NCBI GenBank assembly: GCA_023457495.1
Contig: JAEWLQ010000109.1
Coordinates: 1-38,907, forward strand
Source: Pseudomonadota bacterium
GTDB taxonomy: Bacteria > Pseudomonadota > Gammaproteobacteria > Steroidobacterales > Steroidobacteraceae
Length of the DNA: 38,907 bases
Direction: 5' to 3'
This document shows positions 13,908 through 24,211 of the stretch, piece by piece (position 1 is the first letter of the stretch; each line of letters starts with the position of its first letter). The notes under the pieces were generated by a model, which was not told the DNA's origin, did no database searches, and was given only the letters and a program-made list of their open reading frames with translations. The position numbers were made by a program, and so were the translations under genes.

Positions 13908-16900
13908 GTCGGACGCGGCTTCCTGCGCCGCCGCGGCGTGCCGCTCGAGCACGCGCCGCCGCAATCGGGAGACGGCCAGATATACCGCGGGCGTCGTGTA
14001 CAGCGTGAGCAACTGGCTCACCAGGAGCCCGCCGACGATGGCGATTCCCAGCGGCCGGCGCATCTCCCAGCCTTCGCCGAGGGCGAGCATCAGCGGCAAC
14101 ATGCCGAGCAGCGCCGCGACCGACGTCATGACGATGGGCCGGAAGCGCAGGCGCGCGGCTTCGAGGATGGCGGCGCGCGGCCGCAGCCCGCGCGTGCGTT
14201 CCGCGTCGAGCGCGAAGTCGACGAGCAGGATGGTGTTCTTCATCACCACGCCCACCAGCAGGAACAAGCCCAGCAGCGAGATCAGGTTGAGCTCGTCGTC
14301 CATCAGCAGCAGCGCGAGCAGCGCCCCGACCCCCGCCGCCGGAAGCGTGGACAGGATGGTGAGCGGCTGCACGAAACTCTCGTACAACATGCCGAGCACG
14401 AGATAGACCGCGAGCGCCGCGCCGAGGATCAGCCAGAGCTGGTTCTTCTTCATGTCTGCGAACGCGCCGGCTTCGCCGGAGGGTTTGGCGACGATGGACG
14501 AGGGCAGCATGATGCCCGCCATCGCGCCGTCGATGGCCTCGGTCGCCTGCTCGAGCGACACGCCGGGCGCGAGCGAGAAATCGATGCGCACGGAGGCGAA
14601 CTGTTCGAGGTGCTGCAGCCGGTCGGGCGCCATGCCGTAAGCATATTTCGTGATGGCCGACAGCGGCACGCGCTGCCCGTCGCGGCCGATCGCGTACACC
14701 TGCTGGAGCGTCGAGGGGCTTTGCGTGTAACGCGGATCGAGCTCCATGACGACGCGGTACTGGTTCAGGTTGTCGTACAGCGTCGCCACCTGGCGCTGGC
14801 TGAAGGAATTGTTGAGGACGCTCGCCACGGTGCGCATGTCGATGCCGAGACGCCCCGCCGCCTCGCGATCGATCTCCAGCACCACCTGGCGCATGCCCTC
14901 GTCGCCCGCGCTCTCGACGTCCGTGAGCTCGGGTAGTGAGGCCAGCGCGTCGCTCACGCGCGGCGCCCATTGACGCAACTCGGCGAGATTGTCCGAGAGC
15001 AACGTGAATTCGTAGCTGCCTTCACCGCTACCGCCGCCCCTCACCTGGATGTCCTGGTCGACGAACAGGCCCAGCGACGCGCCGGGAATGGCCGGCGCCT
15101 GCGCGCGAATCCGGTCGATGATCTGCTGGCTCGACACGCGCCGTTCGGCCAGCGGCTTCACCTTGATCATGATCCAGGCGTTGTTCACGCCGGTGCCGCC
15201 GCCGCTGTAGCCGATGATGTCCTCGATCGCCGGATCGGCCATCAGCAGCTTGCGGTACGCCTGGATCTTGGGCGCCATGGCCTGGAACGACAGGCCATCG
15301 TCGCCACGCGCGAATCCGCGCAATTGCCCGGTGTCCTGGCGCGGCACGTTGCCCTTGGGCACGGTGTTGAACAGCCACACGTTGAGGCCCACCACGCTTA
15401 CGAACACCAGCACCGGTATCCACGGACGGCGCAAGATGCGATCGAGCGAGTGCACGTAGGCGAGTTTCAGGTCGTCGAAGAATCCGGCCGCGAAGCGCTG
15501 CAATACGTTGCCACTGTCCTTCGGCTCGTGCGCGCGCAGCACGCGCGCGCTCAGCGCGGGCGTGAGGCTCAGGCAGATGACCAGCGACACCCCCATCGCC
15601 GCCACCAGCGTCAGCGAGAATTCGCGGAACAGGCGCTCCACGAAATCGTCCAGGAAAAGAATCGAGACGAACACCACGGCCAGCGCGACGTTCATGGACA
15701 GCAGCGTCGCGCCCACCTCGCCCGCGCCGCGCCGCGCGGCCTCGAAGGGCGGCACGCCGTCCTCGATGTGACGCGAAATGTTCTCGAGCACCACGATCGC
15801 ATCGTCGACCACGAGTATGGCGGCGACGATGAGCGCGGTGAGCGACAGGTTGTTGAGCGAGAACCCACCCAGCCAGATGATGGCGAGCGCGCCGAACAGC
15901 ACGACCGGAATGGCCAGCGTCGGCAGCAGCGCGGCGCGCCAGTTGCCGAGGAAGGCCAGCACCACCAGCATCACCAGCACCACCGCGATGACCAGCGTGA
16001 GCTCCGCCTCGTGCAGCGTGGCGCGGATCACGGGCGAGCGGTCCATCGCCACCTTCATGTCCACGCCCGCGGGCAACAACGCGCGCAACGTTTCCATCTG
16101 CGCGTGGATCGCGTCCACGGTCTCGATGATGTTGGCCTGCGGCTGACGGCTCACCGTGAGGATCACCGCGTCACGGTCGTTGTGGAAACCGGAGGCGTAC
16201 CGGTTCTCGGTGCCCTCGGTCACGGTTGCCACGTCGCCGAGCCGCACGGGCCGGCCGTCGCGCCAGGCGATGATCAGCGGCCGGTATTCCTCGGCCGTGC
16301 GCAACTGCAGGCTGGCCTCGACCTGCCAGTTGCGCGAGCCGTCCGACACCGCACCGAGTGGACGCTGTGTATTGGCGGCGCGGATGGCATTGCCCACTTC
16401 ATCGAGCGCGATGCCGTGATGATTGAGCGCGTTCGGATCCAGCGAGACGCGCACCGCGGGCAGCGAGCTGCCGCCCACGTCCACCGAACCCACCCCCGGG
16501 ATCTGCGACACCTTCTGCGCGATGACGGTCGAGGCGACGTCGAAGAGCTGGCCCGGCGCAAGCGTCTCCGAGCTCAGCGCCAGCGCCATGATCGGCGCCT
16601 GCGTCGGGTTCACCTTGCGGTAGCTGGGCATCCCCGGCATGCCGCTGGGTAGTTGGGAGCGCGCGGCATTGATGGCGGCCTGCACCTCGCGCGCGGCCTC
16701 GTCGACGTTGCGGTCCAGCGCGAAGCGCAGGTTGATCGTGGCCTGTCCCTGGATGCTGATGGACCGGATCTCGCTGATGCCCGAGATGGTGCCGAGCGCG
16801 CGCTCGAGCGGCGTGGCGACCGTGGCCGCCATGGATTCCGGGCTCGCGCCGGGCATCTGCGCCTGCACCTGGATGGACGGATAGTCCACCTGCGGCAGCG

Positions 16901-17006
16901 GCGCCACGGGCAACTGCCGCAACGCGAGCAGGCCGGCGAGCAGGATGCCGACGGCGAGCAGCACGCTCGCGACGGGCCGCTCGATGAAGACGCGCGAGAA
17001 GTTCAC
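13902..17006 (-). CDS. mdtC: RND multidrug efflux permease, MdtC/MuxC type
   Basis: The 1034-residue inner-membrane proton antiporter is the second RND subunit of an MdtABC/MuxABC pump. The N-terminus FIERPVASVLLAVGILLAGLLALRQLPVAPLPQVDYP-like region is the first helix and porter entry (cited here by position, residues 8-44). Proton-relay residues are present: Asp401-Asp402 in VVDDAIVVLENI and the conserved Lys in VVMKNTILLVDFA. Length matches E. coli MdtC (about 1025). The start is GTG at 17006, overlapping the mdtB stop as GTGA, which implies translational coupling. The gene ends in a triple in-frame stop repeat. No outer-membrane channel gene follows, so a TolC-like protein encoded elsewhere must complete the pump. 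Substrate is unknown; family members export bile salts, novobiocin or aromatic compounds. Confidence 0.92.
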   Translation of the reverse strand: MNFSRVFIERPVASVLLAVGILLAGLLALRQLPVAPLPQVDYPSIQVQAQMPGASPESMAATVATPLERALGTISGISEIRSISIQGQATINLRFALDRNVDEAAREVQAAINAARSQLPSGMPGMPSYRKVNPTQAPIMALALSSETLAPGQLFDVASTVIAQKVSQIPGVGSVDVGGSSLPAVRVSLDPNALNHHGIALDEVGNAIRAANTQRPLGAVSDGSRNWQVEASLQLRTAEEYRPLIIAWRDGRPVRLGDVATVTEGTENRYASGFHNDRDAVILTVSRQPQANIIETVDAIHAQMETLRALLPAGVDMKVAMDRSPVIRATLHEAELTLVIAVVLVMLVVLAFLGNWRAALLPTLAIPVVLFGALAIIWLGGFSLNNLSLTALIVAAILVVDDAIVVLENISRHIEDGVPPFEAARRGAGEVGATLLSMNVALAVVFVSILFLDDFVERLFREFSLTLVAAMGVSLVICLSLTPALSARVLRAHEPKDSGNVLQRFAAGFFDDLKLAYVHSLDRILRRPWIPVLVFVSVVGLNVWLFNTVPKGNVPRQDTGQLRGFARGDDGLSFQAMAPKIQAYRKLLMADPAIEDIIGYSGGGTGVNNAWIMIKVKPLAERRVSSQQIIDRIRAQAPAIPGASLGLFVDQDIQVRGGGSGEGSYEFTLLSDNLAELRQWAPRVSDALASLPELTDVESAGDEGMRQVVLEIDREAAGRLGIDMRTVASVLNNSFSQRQVATLYDNLNQYRVVMELDPRYTQSPSTLQQVYAIGRDGQRVPLSAITKYAYGMAPDRLQHLEQFASVRIDFSLAPGVSLEQATEAIDGAMAGIMLPSSIVAKPSGEAGAFADMKKNQLWLILGAALAVYLVLGMLYESFVQPLTILSTLPAAGVGALLALLLMDDELNLISLLGLFLLVGVVMKNTILLVDFALDAERTRGLRPRAAILEAARLRFRPIVMTSVAALLGMLPLMLALGEGWEMRRPLGIAIVGGLLVSQLLTLYTTPAVYLAVSRLRRRVLERHAAAAQEAASDR

Positions 17007-20000
17007 CGCGCGCCCTCTTCCTGCGCGGCGCTCGTCGCCGCCCCCTCCTGCGCGCGCCGGCGCGTGAGCCGGTCGAAGAACAGATAGATGACCGGCGTCG
17101 TGAACAGCGTGAGCACCTGGCTCACGACCAGGCCGCCCACCATGACGATGCCCAGCGGCTGGCGCAGCTCGGCGCCCGAGCCCGTGGCGAACATCAGCGG
17201 GATGGCGCCGAACAGCGCCGCCAGCGTCGTCATGAGAATGGGCCGGAAGCGCAGCAGCGCCGCCTGGCGGATCGCCTCGCGCGGCGCGAGTCCCTGTTCG
17301 CGCTCGGCCTCGAGCGCGAAGTCGATCATCATGATGGCGTTTTTCTTCACGAGGCCGATCAGCAGCACGATGCCGATGACCGCGATGAGGTCGAGCCCCC
17401 GGTCGGCCAGCAGCAGCGCGAGCAGCGCGCCGATCGTGGCCGAGGGCAGCGTGGAGAGAATCGTCACCGGGTGGATGAAGCTTTCGTAGAGCACGCCGAG
17501 CACGAGGTACATCGTGACGACGGCGGCGAGCACCAGCCACAACGTGCTCGACAGCGAATTGCGGAACGCTTCGGAGGCGCCCTGCAGCCGCAGCTCGAGA
17601 CTCGCCGGCGGCGCGAGTTCCTCGTGCGCCCGCTCGATCGCGGCCACGGCCTCGCCGAGCGAGGCGCCGTCGCCCAGGTTGTAGGAGATGGTGACGGCGG
17701 GAAACTGTCCGAGGTGATTGATGACCAGCGCGGCGGGCCTTTCGATCAGCCGCGCGACGGTCGACAGCGGCGCCGGCTCGCCGGATGCGGTCGCCACGCG
17801 GATGCGCTCGATGGCCTCGGGGCCGAGCTGGAAATCCGGACTGGATTCGAGCACCACGCGGTACTGGTTGGCCTGCGTGAAGATCGTCGAGATCTGCCGC
17901 TGACCGAACGCGTCGTAGAGCGCATCGGCAATCGCCGCCACCGAGATGCCGAGCCGCGCGGCCGCGCTGCGGTCGATCTCGAGATACGCCTGCAACCCTT
18001 CACTCTGCAGGTCACTCGCGACGTCGGCGAGCGCCGCCGATTCGCGCAGCCGCGTGACGAAGCGCTGCGTCCACTCGGCGAGCTCCGCGTGATCCGGGCT
18101 CGTGAGACTGAACTGGTATTGCGTGCGGCTCACGCGGTCTTCGATGGTCAGCTCCTGCACGGGCTGCAGGTAGAGGGCGATGCCCGGCACCGCCGCCGCG
18201 CGCTCGCGCAACCGGTCCATGACTTCCAGCACCGACGCGTCGCGTTCGCCGTGCGGTTTCAGTTCGATCAGGAAACGGCCGGTGTTGAGCGTGGGATTCG
18301 TGCCGTCCACGCCGATGAACGACGACAACGTGGCGACATCGGGATCCTCGAGCACGAGGTCCGCGAGCGCCTGCTGGCGCTGCGCCATCGCGTTGAACGA
18401 TACGGTCTGCGGCGCCTCGCTGATGCCCTGGATGAGGCCGGCGTCCTGCACCGGGAAGAATCCCTTCGGTACCGCGATGTACAGCAGCACCGTGATCAGC
18501 AGGGTCGCGAGCACGCTGAGCAGCGTCGCGGGCTGGCGCGCCAGCACCCAGTCGAGGCCGCGCTCGTAGTAGGCGACCAGCCGCGTGAACGCGTCATTGC
18601 CATGCGAGGCGCCATGGCCCTGCTTGAGGAACAACGCGCACATCATCGGCGTGAGCGTGAGCGACACCAGCAACGACAGCGCGATCGCCACCGCGAGCGT
18701 CACCGCGAATTCATGGAACAGCTTGCCCACCAGGTCCGCCATGAACAGCAGCGGGATGAGCACGGCGATCAGCGAGATGGTCAGCGACAGCAACGTGAAG
18801 CCGATCTGCTCGGCGCCCTTGAGCGCCGCAGCCAGCGGTTTCTCGCCCTTCTCGATGTAGCGCGCGACGTTCTCCAGCATCACGATCGCGTCGTCGACCA
18901 CGAAGCCCGTGGCGATGGTCAGTGCCATCAGCGTCAGGTTGTTGAGCGAGAAGCCGGCGAGCAGCATCACGCCGAACGTGCCCACCAGCGACAGCGGCAC
19001 GACGATGCCGGGGATGATGGTCGCGGGCACGTTGCGCAGGAACAGGAACGTGACCATCACCACGAGACCGATGGCGATGACCAGCTCCTTCTGCACGCCG
19101 CGGATCGACGCGCGGATGGATTCGGTGCGATTGCTGAGCACCGTCACGTCCACGCCCGCGGGTAGTGAGGCGCGCAACTGCGGCAGCAACTCCTCGATGC
19201 GGTCGACCACCTCGATCACGTTGGCGCCGGGCTGGCGCTGCACGTTGATGAGGATGGACGGCGTGCGGCCGGACCAGGCCGCGAGATAGCGGTTCTCGAC
19301 GCCGTCCTCGATGACCGCGACGTCGCCCAGCCGCAGCTGCCGGCCCTCGACGTTCGCGATGATGAGATCGCGATATTCCTGCGCACTGCGCATCTGGTCG
19401 TTCGCGTCCAGCATGATGGCGCGCGTGGGCCCGTCGAAACTGCCCTTGGGCATGTTGACGTTGGCGGCGGCGATGGCGCTGCGCACCTGCCCCATCGCGA
19501 GGCCATTCGCGGCCAGCGCCGTCGGATTCACCTGGATGCGCACCGCGGGGCGTTGGCCGCCGGCGAGCGTCACCAGGCCCACGCCGGGCACCTGCGAGAG
19601 TTTCTGCGAGACGCGCGTGTCGATGAGGTCGTACACCTTCGACAGCGGCAGCGTGCCCGAGCTGACCGCGAGCGTGAGGATGGCGGTGTCCGCCGGATTC
19701 ACCTTCCGGTACACGGGCGGCACGGGCAGATCGTCGGGCAGCAGATTGTTGGCGGCGTTGAGCGCGGCCTGGACTTCCTGCTCCGCCACGCCCAGGTCCA
19801 CGTCCAGCGAGAACTGCAGCGTGATCACCGACGCGCCGCCGGAGCTGGTCGAGATCATCTGGTTGAGGCTGGGGATGCGCCCGAGTTGCCGCTCGAGCGG
19901 CGCGGTCACGGCGCTCGTCGTGACCGAGGGACTCGCGCCCGGATACAGCGTGATCACCTGGATGACGGGATACTCGACCTGCGGCAGCGCGGCCACCGGC

Positions 20001-20095
20001 AGCAGCCGGTAGGCGAGCACGCCCGTCAGCAGGAACGCCGCCATCAGCAGCGTGGTGGCGACCGGCCGCAGGATGAACGGCCGCGAAAGGTTCAT
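17003..20095 (-). CDS. mdtB: RND multidrug efflux permease, MdtB/MuxB type
   Basis: The 1030-residue inner-membrane RND transporter forms, by analogy with E. coli, a heterotrimer with MdtC. It starts with the usual MNLSRPFILRPVATTLLM helix. Key residues are Asp401-Asp402 in FVVDDAIVMLENV and the Lys in GLVKKNAIMMIDFA; both periplasmic porter loops are full length. The ATG at 20095 overlaps the mdtA stop as ATGA, and the stop overlaps the GTG of mdtC, so all three genes are translationally linked. The two permeases are clearly diverged rather than recent duplicates. The naming rests on gene order (adaptor, then two RND genes) and on sequence feel; MuxB is the Pseudomonas name for the same type. 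Confidence 0.92.
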   Translation of the reverse strand: MNLSRPFILRPVATTLLMAAFLLTGVLAYRLLPVAALPQVEYPVIQVITLYPGASPSVTTSAVTAPLERQLGRIPSLNQMISTSSGGASVITLQFSLDVDLGVAEQEVQAALNAANNLLPDDLPVPPVYRKVNPADTAILTLAVSSGTLPLSKVYDLIDTRVSQKLSQVPGVGLVTLAGGQRPAVRIQVNPTALAANGLAMGQVRSAIAAANVNMPKGSFDGPTRAIMLDANDQMRSAQEYRDLIIANVEGRQLRLGDVAVIEDGVENRYLAAWSGRTPSILINVQRQPGANVIEVVDRIEELLPQLRASLPAGVDVTVLSNRTESIRASIRGVQKELVIAIGLVVMVTFLFLRNVPATIIPGIVVPLSLVGTFGVMLLAGFSLNNLTLMALTIATGFVVDDAIVMLENVARYIEKGEKPLAAALKGAEQIGFTLLSLTISLIAVLIPLLFMADLVGKLFHEFAVTLAVAIALSLLVSLTLTPMMCALFLKQGHGASHGNDAFTRLVAYYERGLDWVLARQPATLLSVLATLLITVLLYIAVPKGFFPVQDAGLIQGISEAPQTVSFNAMAQRQQALADLVLEDPDVATLSSFIGVDGTNPTLNTGRFLIELKPHGERDASVLEVMDRLRERAAAVPGIALYLQPVQELTIEDRVSRTQYQFSLTSPDHAELAEWTQRFVTRLRESAALADVASDLQSEGLQAYLEIDRSAAARLGISVAAIADALYDAFGQRQISTIFTQANQYRVVLESSPDFQLGPEAIERIRVATASGEPAPLSTVARLIERPAALVINHLGQFPAVTISYNLGDGASLGEAVAAIERAHEELAPPASLELRLQGASEAFRNSLSSTLWLVLAAVVTMYLVLGVLYESFIHPVTILSTLPSATIGALLALLLADRGLDLIAVIGIVLLIGLVKKNAIMMIDFALEAEREQGLAPREAIRQAALLRFRPILMTTLAALFGAIPLMFATGSGAELRQPLGIVMVGGLVVSQVLTLFTTPVIYLFFDRLTRRRAQEGAATSAAQEEGAR

Positions 20096-21282
20096 TGCGC
20101 GGCCACGGCCGGATCTTCGATGACCTTCACGTCACGGCCGTCGCGCAGCCGGTCGAGGCCTTCGAGGACGACCCGCTCGCCGGCGCGCACGCCTTCCGTC
20201 ACCGACACGCGCTCGCCTTCGGCCGCGCCCAGCTTGACGTTGCGGACCGTCGCCTTGTTCTGCTCGTCCACGACGAAGACGAAGTTGCCCTGCGCGCCGA
20301 ACTGCACGGCGGCGTTGGGGATGATGATCGCCGGGTCGTTGCGCACGCGCAGGCGCACGTTGACGAACTGGTTGGGGAAAAGCGATTCATCCGCGTTGGG
20401 GAACTCCGCGCGCAGTCGCAGCGTGCCCGTGGCGGTATCGATCTGGTTGTCCATGCTGAGCAGCGTGCCGAGCGCGAGGCGCGTGGCTTCGTCGCGCCCC
20501 CACGCTTCCACCGGCAGTTCCGGCTGCGCGCGCATCGCCGCGCGCACGGCGGGCAGCTGTGGCTCCGGCACGGTGAACAGGACGCTGATCGGCCGCATCT
20601 GCGTGATGGTGACGAGGCCCGCGGAGTCGCCCGCGCGGACCAGGTTGCCGGCATCCACGGTGCGCAGTCCTACACGCCCACTGATCGGCGCCGTGATCCG
20701 GGTGTACGCCAGTTGCAGGCGCGCGTCTTCCACGGCGGCTTCGTCGGTTTGCCGCCGCGCCTGGAACTGACGCACCAGTGCTTCCTGGTTCGCGAGCTCC
20801 TGGGCCGAGACGTAGCCCTTGGATTGGAGGTCCTTGAATCGCGCCAGCTCTCCTTCCGCGTTGGCCAGCTGCGCGAGGTTCTGCTTCTGCTGTCCCTCGG
20901 CCTGCGAATACATCACCCGGAACGGCCGGGGATCGATCTCGGCCAGCAGTTCGCCCTGCTCGACGAACTGACCTTCCCGGAATGCCACGCGCATGAGCTC
21001 GCCGTCCACCCGGCTGCGCACGGTGACGGTTTTCAGCGGGGTGACCGTGCCGAGCGCCTTCAGGTACAGGGCCAGTGGTTCCTCGACCGCGGTAACCACG
21101 CGCACGGGAACGGGTTGATTGTTCTGCCCGCGCCAGGGCATGCCGCCGGGCCCTCTCGTTGCCGTGGGCCCGTCGCTCGCGAAGTGGCGCCAGGCGGCCA
21201 CGGCCGCGATCACGGCGCCCAGAAGGATCAGCCCGCCGATCAGCAGGCGCTTTTTGGAATCGAGGGTGGTGTTTTCGGTCAT
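20092..21282 (-). CDS. mdtA: RND efflux periplasmic adaptor, MdtA/MuxA type
   Basis: The 396-residue membrane fusion protein links the inner-membrane pump to the outer-membrane channel. An N-terminal anchor helix (KRLLIGGLILLGAVIAAVAAW) is followed by a Gly/Pro-rich linker, then the lipoyl/barrel half SRVDGELMRVAFREGQFVEQG. An alpha-helical hairpin (about 120-190, LANAEGELARFKDL...LVRQFQARRQTDEAAVEDARLQ) is followed by TRITAPISGRVGLRTVDAGNLV, the hallmark return strand. The start at 21282 (MTENTTLDSKK) is chosen because it places the anchor helix normally; the frame continues upstream to 21336 without good signals. It is the first gene of the efflux operon. The 177-base gap to the kinase gene (21283-21459) holds no gene and may contain a promoter. 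Confidence 0.92.
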   Translation of the reverse strand: MTENTTLDSKKRLLIGGLILLGAVIAAVAAWRHFASDGPTATRGPGGMPWRGQNNQPVPVRVVTAVEEPLALYLKALGTVTPLKTVTVRSRVDGELMRVAFREGQFVEQGELLAEIDPRPFRVMYSQAEGQQKQNLAQLANAEGELARFKDLQSKGYVSAQELANQEALVRQFQARRQTDEAAVEDARLQLAYTRITAPISGRVGLRTVDAGNLVRAGDSAGLVTITQMRPISVLFTVPEPQLPAVRAAMRAQPELPVEAWGRDEATRLALGTLLSMDNQIDTATGTLRLRAEFPNADESLFPNQFVNVRLRVRNDPAIIIPNAAVQFGAQGNFVFVVDEQNKATVRNVKLGAAEGERVSVTEGVRAGERVVLEGLDRLRDGRDVKVIEDPAVAAQ

Positions 21283-21459
21283 CAGGGGGCGCAGCCTGCC
21301 GCAGGGACGGGCGGGAAACCAATGAAATAAGCGCACGTCTGGATGCCGGATTCCCGTCAGGGCGACCCGGAATCCTGAACCTGTCCTGCCGAAGACGCAC
21401 GGCGGGGGATTCTCCGTGTCTCCGGCGGCGGCGCGGTGGTGGAGGCCCTGCGGGGGTAG

Positions 21460-24195
21460 TTAGCGGCCGGCCGAGGTGGAGAGCGCGGCGAGGCTCGAGC
21501 GCAGGGCGCGTGCGCGCAAGGTGTCGGGATGTTGGCCCGAGAATCCGGCGGTGAGCGCCTGTTCCGCGCGCTGCGCGGCGTCCGCGGCTTCCCCCGCGCG
21601 CCCCAGCGAGGCGAGCGCCTCGGCATGGTAAAGGGCCGCCTGGCCGTAGTTGCCGCTGCGACGCCAGTCACGCGATGCTTTTTCCTCGAACGCGAGACCG
21701 TCGGCGGCCCAGCGCTCCGCGGTGGCCGCATCGGCCTGCGCCAGCGCCACCTGCGTGCCAGTAGCGAGCACGCTCGCGAGACCCGGGCCCGTCTTCTTCG
21801 CCGGGTAATCGAGACCCGCGAGCATCGAATCAACGAGGCGGCGCGCGGCCGCGAAATCGCCCTGCGCACGCAACAGGTCGGCGCGCGTCAGGTCCACCTC
21901 GTTGAGCAGACGTTCGTTGCCCTTGGGATTGGCGCGCAGCACTTTCTCGACTTCCGCCAGCTTCTCGAGCGCCTCTTCGGCCCGCCCGAGCTTTCCGATC
22001 GAGCGCGCCTCGATGAGACGGGCCAGCGCCACGACGCGATTGTTGCCCGCCGCCTGCGCCCGCACGACCTCCTCGCCCGCGAGCCTGGCCGCTTCGCTGT
22101 AGTTAGCCAGCCGCATCTGGCTGGTGGCGAGGTGATTCGCGAAGCCCACCGGCGGCTCGCTACCAGGCTCGACCTGCGCGGCCAGCACCATCGCCCGTTG
22201 CTGGTCCTTCACGGCCGCGCCGATCTCGCCCGCGCGCGACAGCGTCGCCGCGTGGTTCATGAGCATGATCACCATGTTCATGGACTGGTCGCGGCCGGCG
22301 GCATCGAGGAGTTCGATCGATTCGCTGAGCGCAGCGAGAGTGCCCGCGACGTCGTCGTTCTTGTAGCGCAGGTGCGCGAGATCACCCAACAACGCGAGGC
22401 GTATCTGCAGCGGCATGCGCGCGGACTCCTTGCCGTCCACTTCGAGTTCGCGCGCGAGCAGCGCGATCGCGCCGGGAGTGTCGCCGTCGGCTTCCAGCAC
22501 GGCCGCGCGTGACCGCGCGCAGGCCCATCGCGACGCGGGCTCCAGCGTGCCGCCGGCCAGCAACGTGTCGATTTCCGCGAGCCGTGCATCGGCGGCCGCG
22601 CGATCGGATTCGATCAGCGCACTCGCCGCGGAGCATTGCGCCGCCGCCAGCAGGCTCAGATCGCCGAGCTTGCGCGCGCTGTGTATGACGCGCTCGAGCA
22701 GCTGCATCTCGCGCTCCGTCTTGCCGAGCGTGGCGTAACGGCGCGACGCCTCGTACAGCATCTGCGCATCGGTGATCTCCTGCCGGCCGTACGCGCGCTC
22801 CAGGATGGCCGTGCTGCGGTCGAGGCTGTCGGCGAGCGTCAGGGGTTTTCCATCGCGGCCGAGCTCGTCGAGCATCGTGTCGAGGAATTCGCTGGTCGCG
22901 ACCGCGCGCGCCCGCATGCGCTCGGCCTGATCGCGCTGGGCGCGCGCCTCGAGCATCTGTCCGAAGGCGAGCCCCGCGGCGGCGATCACCGCGACGCTGG
23001 TGCCCGCGGCCGCGCCGACCGCGACGCGGTTGCGCCGCACGAACTTGCGCACGCGGTACCAGGCGCCGTCGGGCCGCGCCAGCACCGGGCGATGCTCGAG
23101 ATGCCGCGTGATGTCATCCGCCAGGGCGTTGACGGTCGCATAACGCTCGCCGGGCGCCTTTCTCAGCGCCTTGAGCACGATGTTGTCGAGATCGCCGCGC
23201 AATGCGGCCGAACCCGCCTGCGCCACATCGCTGGGGCGGCGCGGTTCACTCGAGAGGATCGCGTCCTCGAGGGCGCCGCGCGAATCGCGCGTGAGCCGGT
23301 AGGGGCGCTCGCCGGTCAGCAGCTCGAAGAGGATCACGCCGAGCGAATACACGTCGCTCGCCACCGTGAGTGGTTCGCCGAGGATCTGTTCGGGGGACGC
23401 GTAGTCGGGCGTGAGGGCGCGGCCCGCGAATTCCGTGAGGCGCGTGGCGCGCGCCTCGCCGCCGGCCAGTAGTTTGGCGATGCCGAAATCGAGCAGCTTC
23501 ACGCCGCCGTCCGCCGTCACCAGGATGTTGTCCGGCTTGAGATCGCGATGTACGACGAGCCTGCCGTGCGCGCTGGCCACCGCGTCGGCCACCTGGCGGA
23601 ACAACTTCAGCCGGGTTGCGAGATCCGCCGGCGGCGCTCCCGGTGCGCCTGCGCAGTACTCGTCGATCGGCACGCCCTCGACGTATTCGAGGGCGAGGTA
23701 GGGCTGGCCATCGGCCGTGATGCCGGCATCCAGCAGGCGCGCGATGTTGGGATGGTCGAGCGTCGCGAGGATCTCGCGTTCGCGCGCCATGCGCTCGGCG
23801 AGATCGGCGCGGCGCGCGCTCACGTGCGGTAGTTTGAGCGCAACCGCCCGGCTCATGAGTCCGTCGGCACGTTCCGCCAGCCACACGGTGCCCATGCCAC
23901 CCGCGCCGAGCTCGCGCAGCAGGCGATACGGTCCGACCGTTTCACCGGGCGCGCCGCGCGAGATCACCGCATCTTCCCCGGACGCGGCGAATTTCGGCAG
24001 CGTCGAGAGGAATTCGCGGGTTTCCACCGACGCGGCCCGTGACAGCAGCTCGCGCAACCGCGGTTTGAGACTGTCGAACCGCGGCGCCAGCGAGTCGAGC
24101 CAGGCCGCGCGCTCGGCGGGCGCGAGGTCGAGCGCCTCGTCGAGCAGCTTGTTCAGCTCCAACCAGCTCGCCGCGTCGATGTTCATTCCTGGCAA
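21460..24195 (-). CDS. transmembrane Ser/Thr protein kinase with long helical (TPR-like) periplasmic region
   Basis: The 911-residue Hanks-type kinase has an N-terminal helical segment (1-85), then a kinase domain (about 90-370) with GAGGMGTVWLAE, catalytic Lys121 in VALK, HRDLKPDN (Asp218), LDFGIAK (Asp236) and PDYASPEQ; all catalytic residues are present. A single transmembrane helix lies at 391-411. The remaining 500 or so residues are Ala/Leu/Glu-rich repeated helices of TPR-like character, predicted to lie outside the cytoplasm, suggesting a sensor or scaffold. Start: TTG at 24195 has GGAG six bases upstream; an ATG nine bases later is possible but poorly spaced. It begins 16 bases after the lipoprotein gene. 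The order sigma factor, lipoprotein, kinase suggests the kinase phosphorylates the sigma factor (inference). Confidence 0.9.
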   Translation of the reverse strand: MPGMNIDAASWLELNKLLDEALDLAPAERAAWLDSLAPRFDSLKPRLRELLSRAASVETREFLSTLPKFAASGEDAVISRGAPGETVGPYRLLRELGAGGMGTVWLAERADGLMSRAVALKLPHVSARRADLAERMAREREILATLDHPNIARLLDAGITADGQPYLALEYVEGVPIDEYCAGAPGAPPADLATRLKLFRQVADAVASAHGRLVVHRDLKPDNILVTADGGVKLLDFGIAKLLAGGEARATRLTEFAGRALTPDYASPEQILGEPLTVASDVYSLGVILFELLTGERPYRLTRDSRGALEDAILSSEPRRPSDVAQAGSAALRGDLDNIVLKALRKAPGERYATVNALADDITRHLEHRPVLARPDGAWYRVRKFVRRNRVAVGAAAGTSVAVIAAAGLAFGQMLEARAQRDQAERMRARAVATSEFLDTMLDELGRDGKPLTLADSLDRSTAILERAYGRQEITDAQMLYEASRRYATLGKTEREMQLLERVIHSARKLGDLSLLAAAQCSAASALIESDRAAADARLAEIDTLLAGGTLEPASRWACARSRAAVLEADGDTPGAIALLARELEVDGKESARMPLQIRLALLGDLAHLRYKNDDVAGTLAALSESIELLDAAGRDQSMNMVIMLMNHAATLSRAGEIGAAVKDQQRAMVLAAQVEPGSEPPVGFANHLATSQMRLANYSEAARLAGEEVVRAQAAGNNRVVALARLIEARSIGKLGRAEEALEKLAEVEKVLRANPKGNERLLNEVDLTRADLLRAQGDFAAARRLVDSMLAGLDYPAKKTGPGLASVLATGTQVALAQADAATAERWAADGLAFEEKASRDWRRSGNYGQAALYHAEALASLGRAGEAADAAQRAEQALTAGFSGQHPDTLRARALRSSLAALSTSAGR

Positions 24196-24211
24196 GGATT
24201 TCTCCCCTGAC

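Noticed and set aside
14970..16652. Long plus-strand His/Arg-rich frames opposite the efflux genes
   Set aside because: They are antisense to clear RND coding sequence and have the low-complexity His/Gln/Arg composition of GC-rich shadows.
13902..17540. Longer version of the MdtC reading frame starting at 17540
   Set aside because: The extra 178 residues are Arg-rich shadow translation of mdtB; the GTG at 17006 gives a normal RND N-terminus and a GTGA overlap.
22099..22125. REP element (GTAG followed by a CCAGCC/GGCTGG hairpin)
   Set aside because: It lies inside well-conserved kinase coding sequence and is explained by the codons there.
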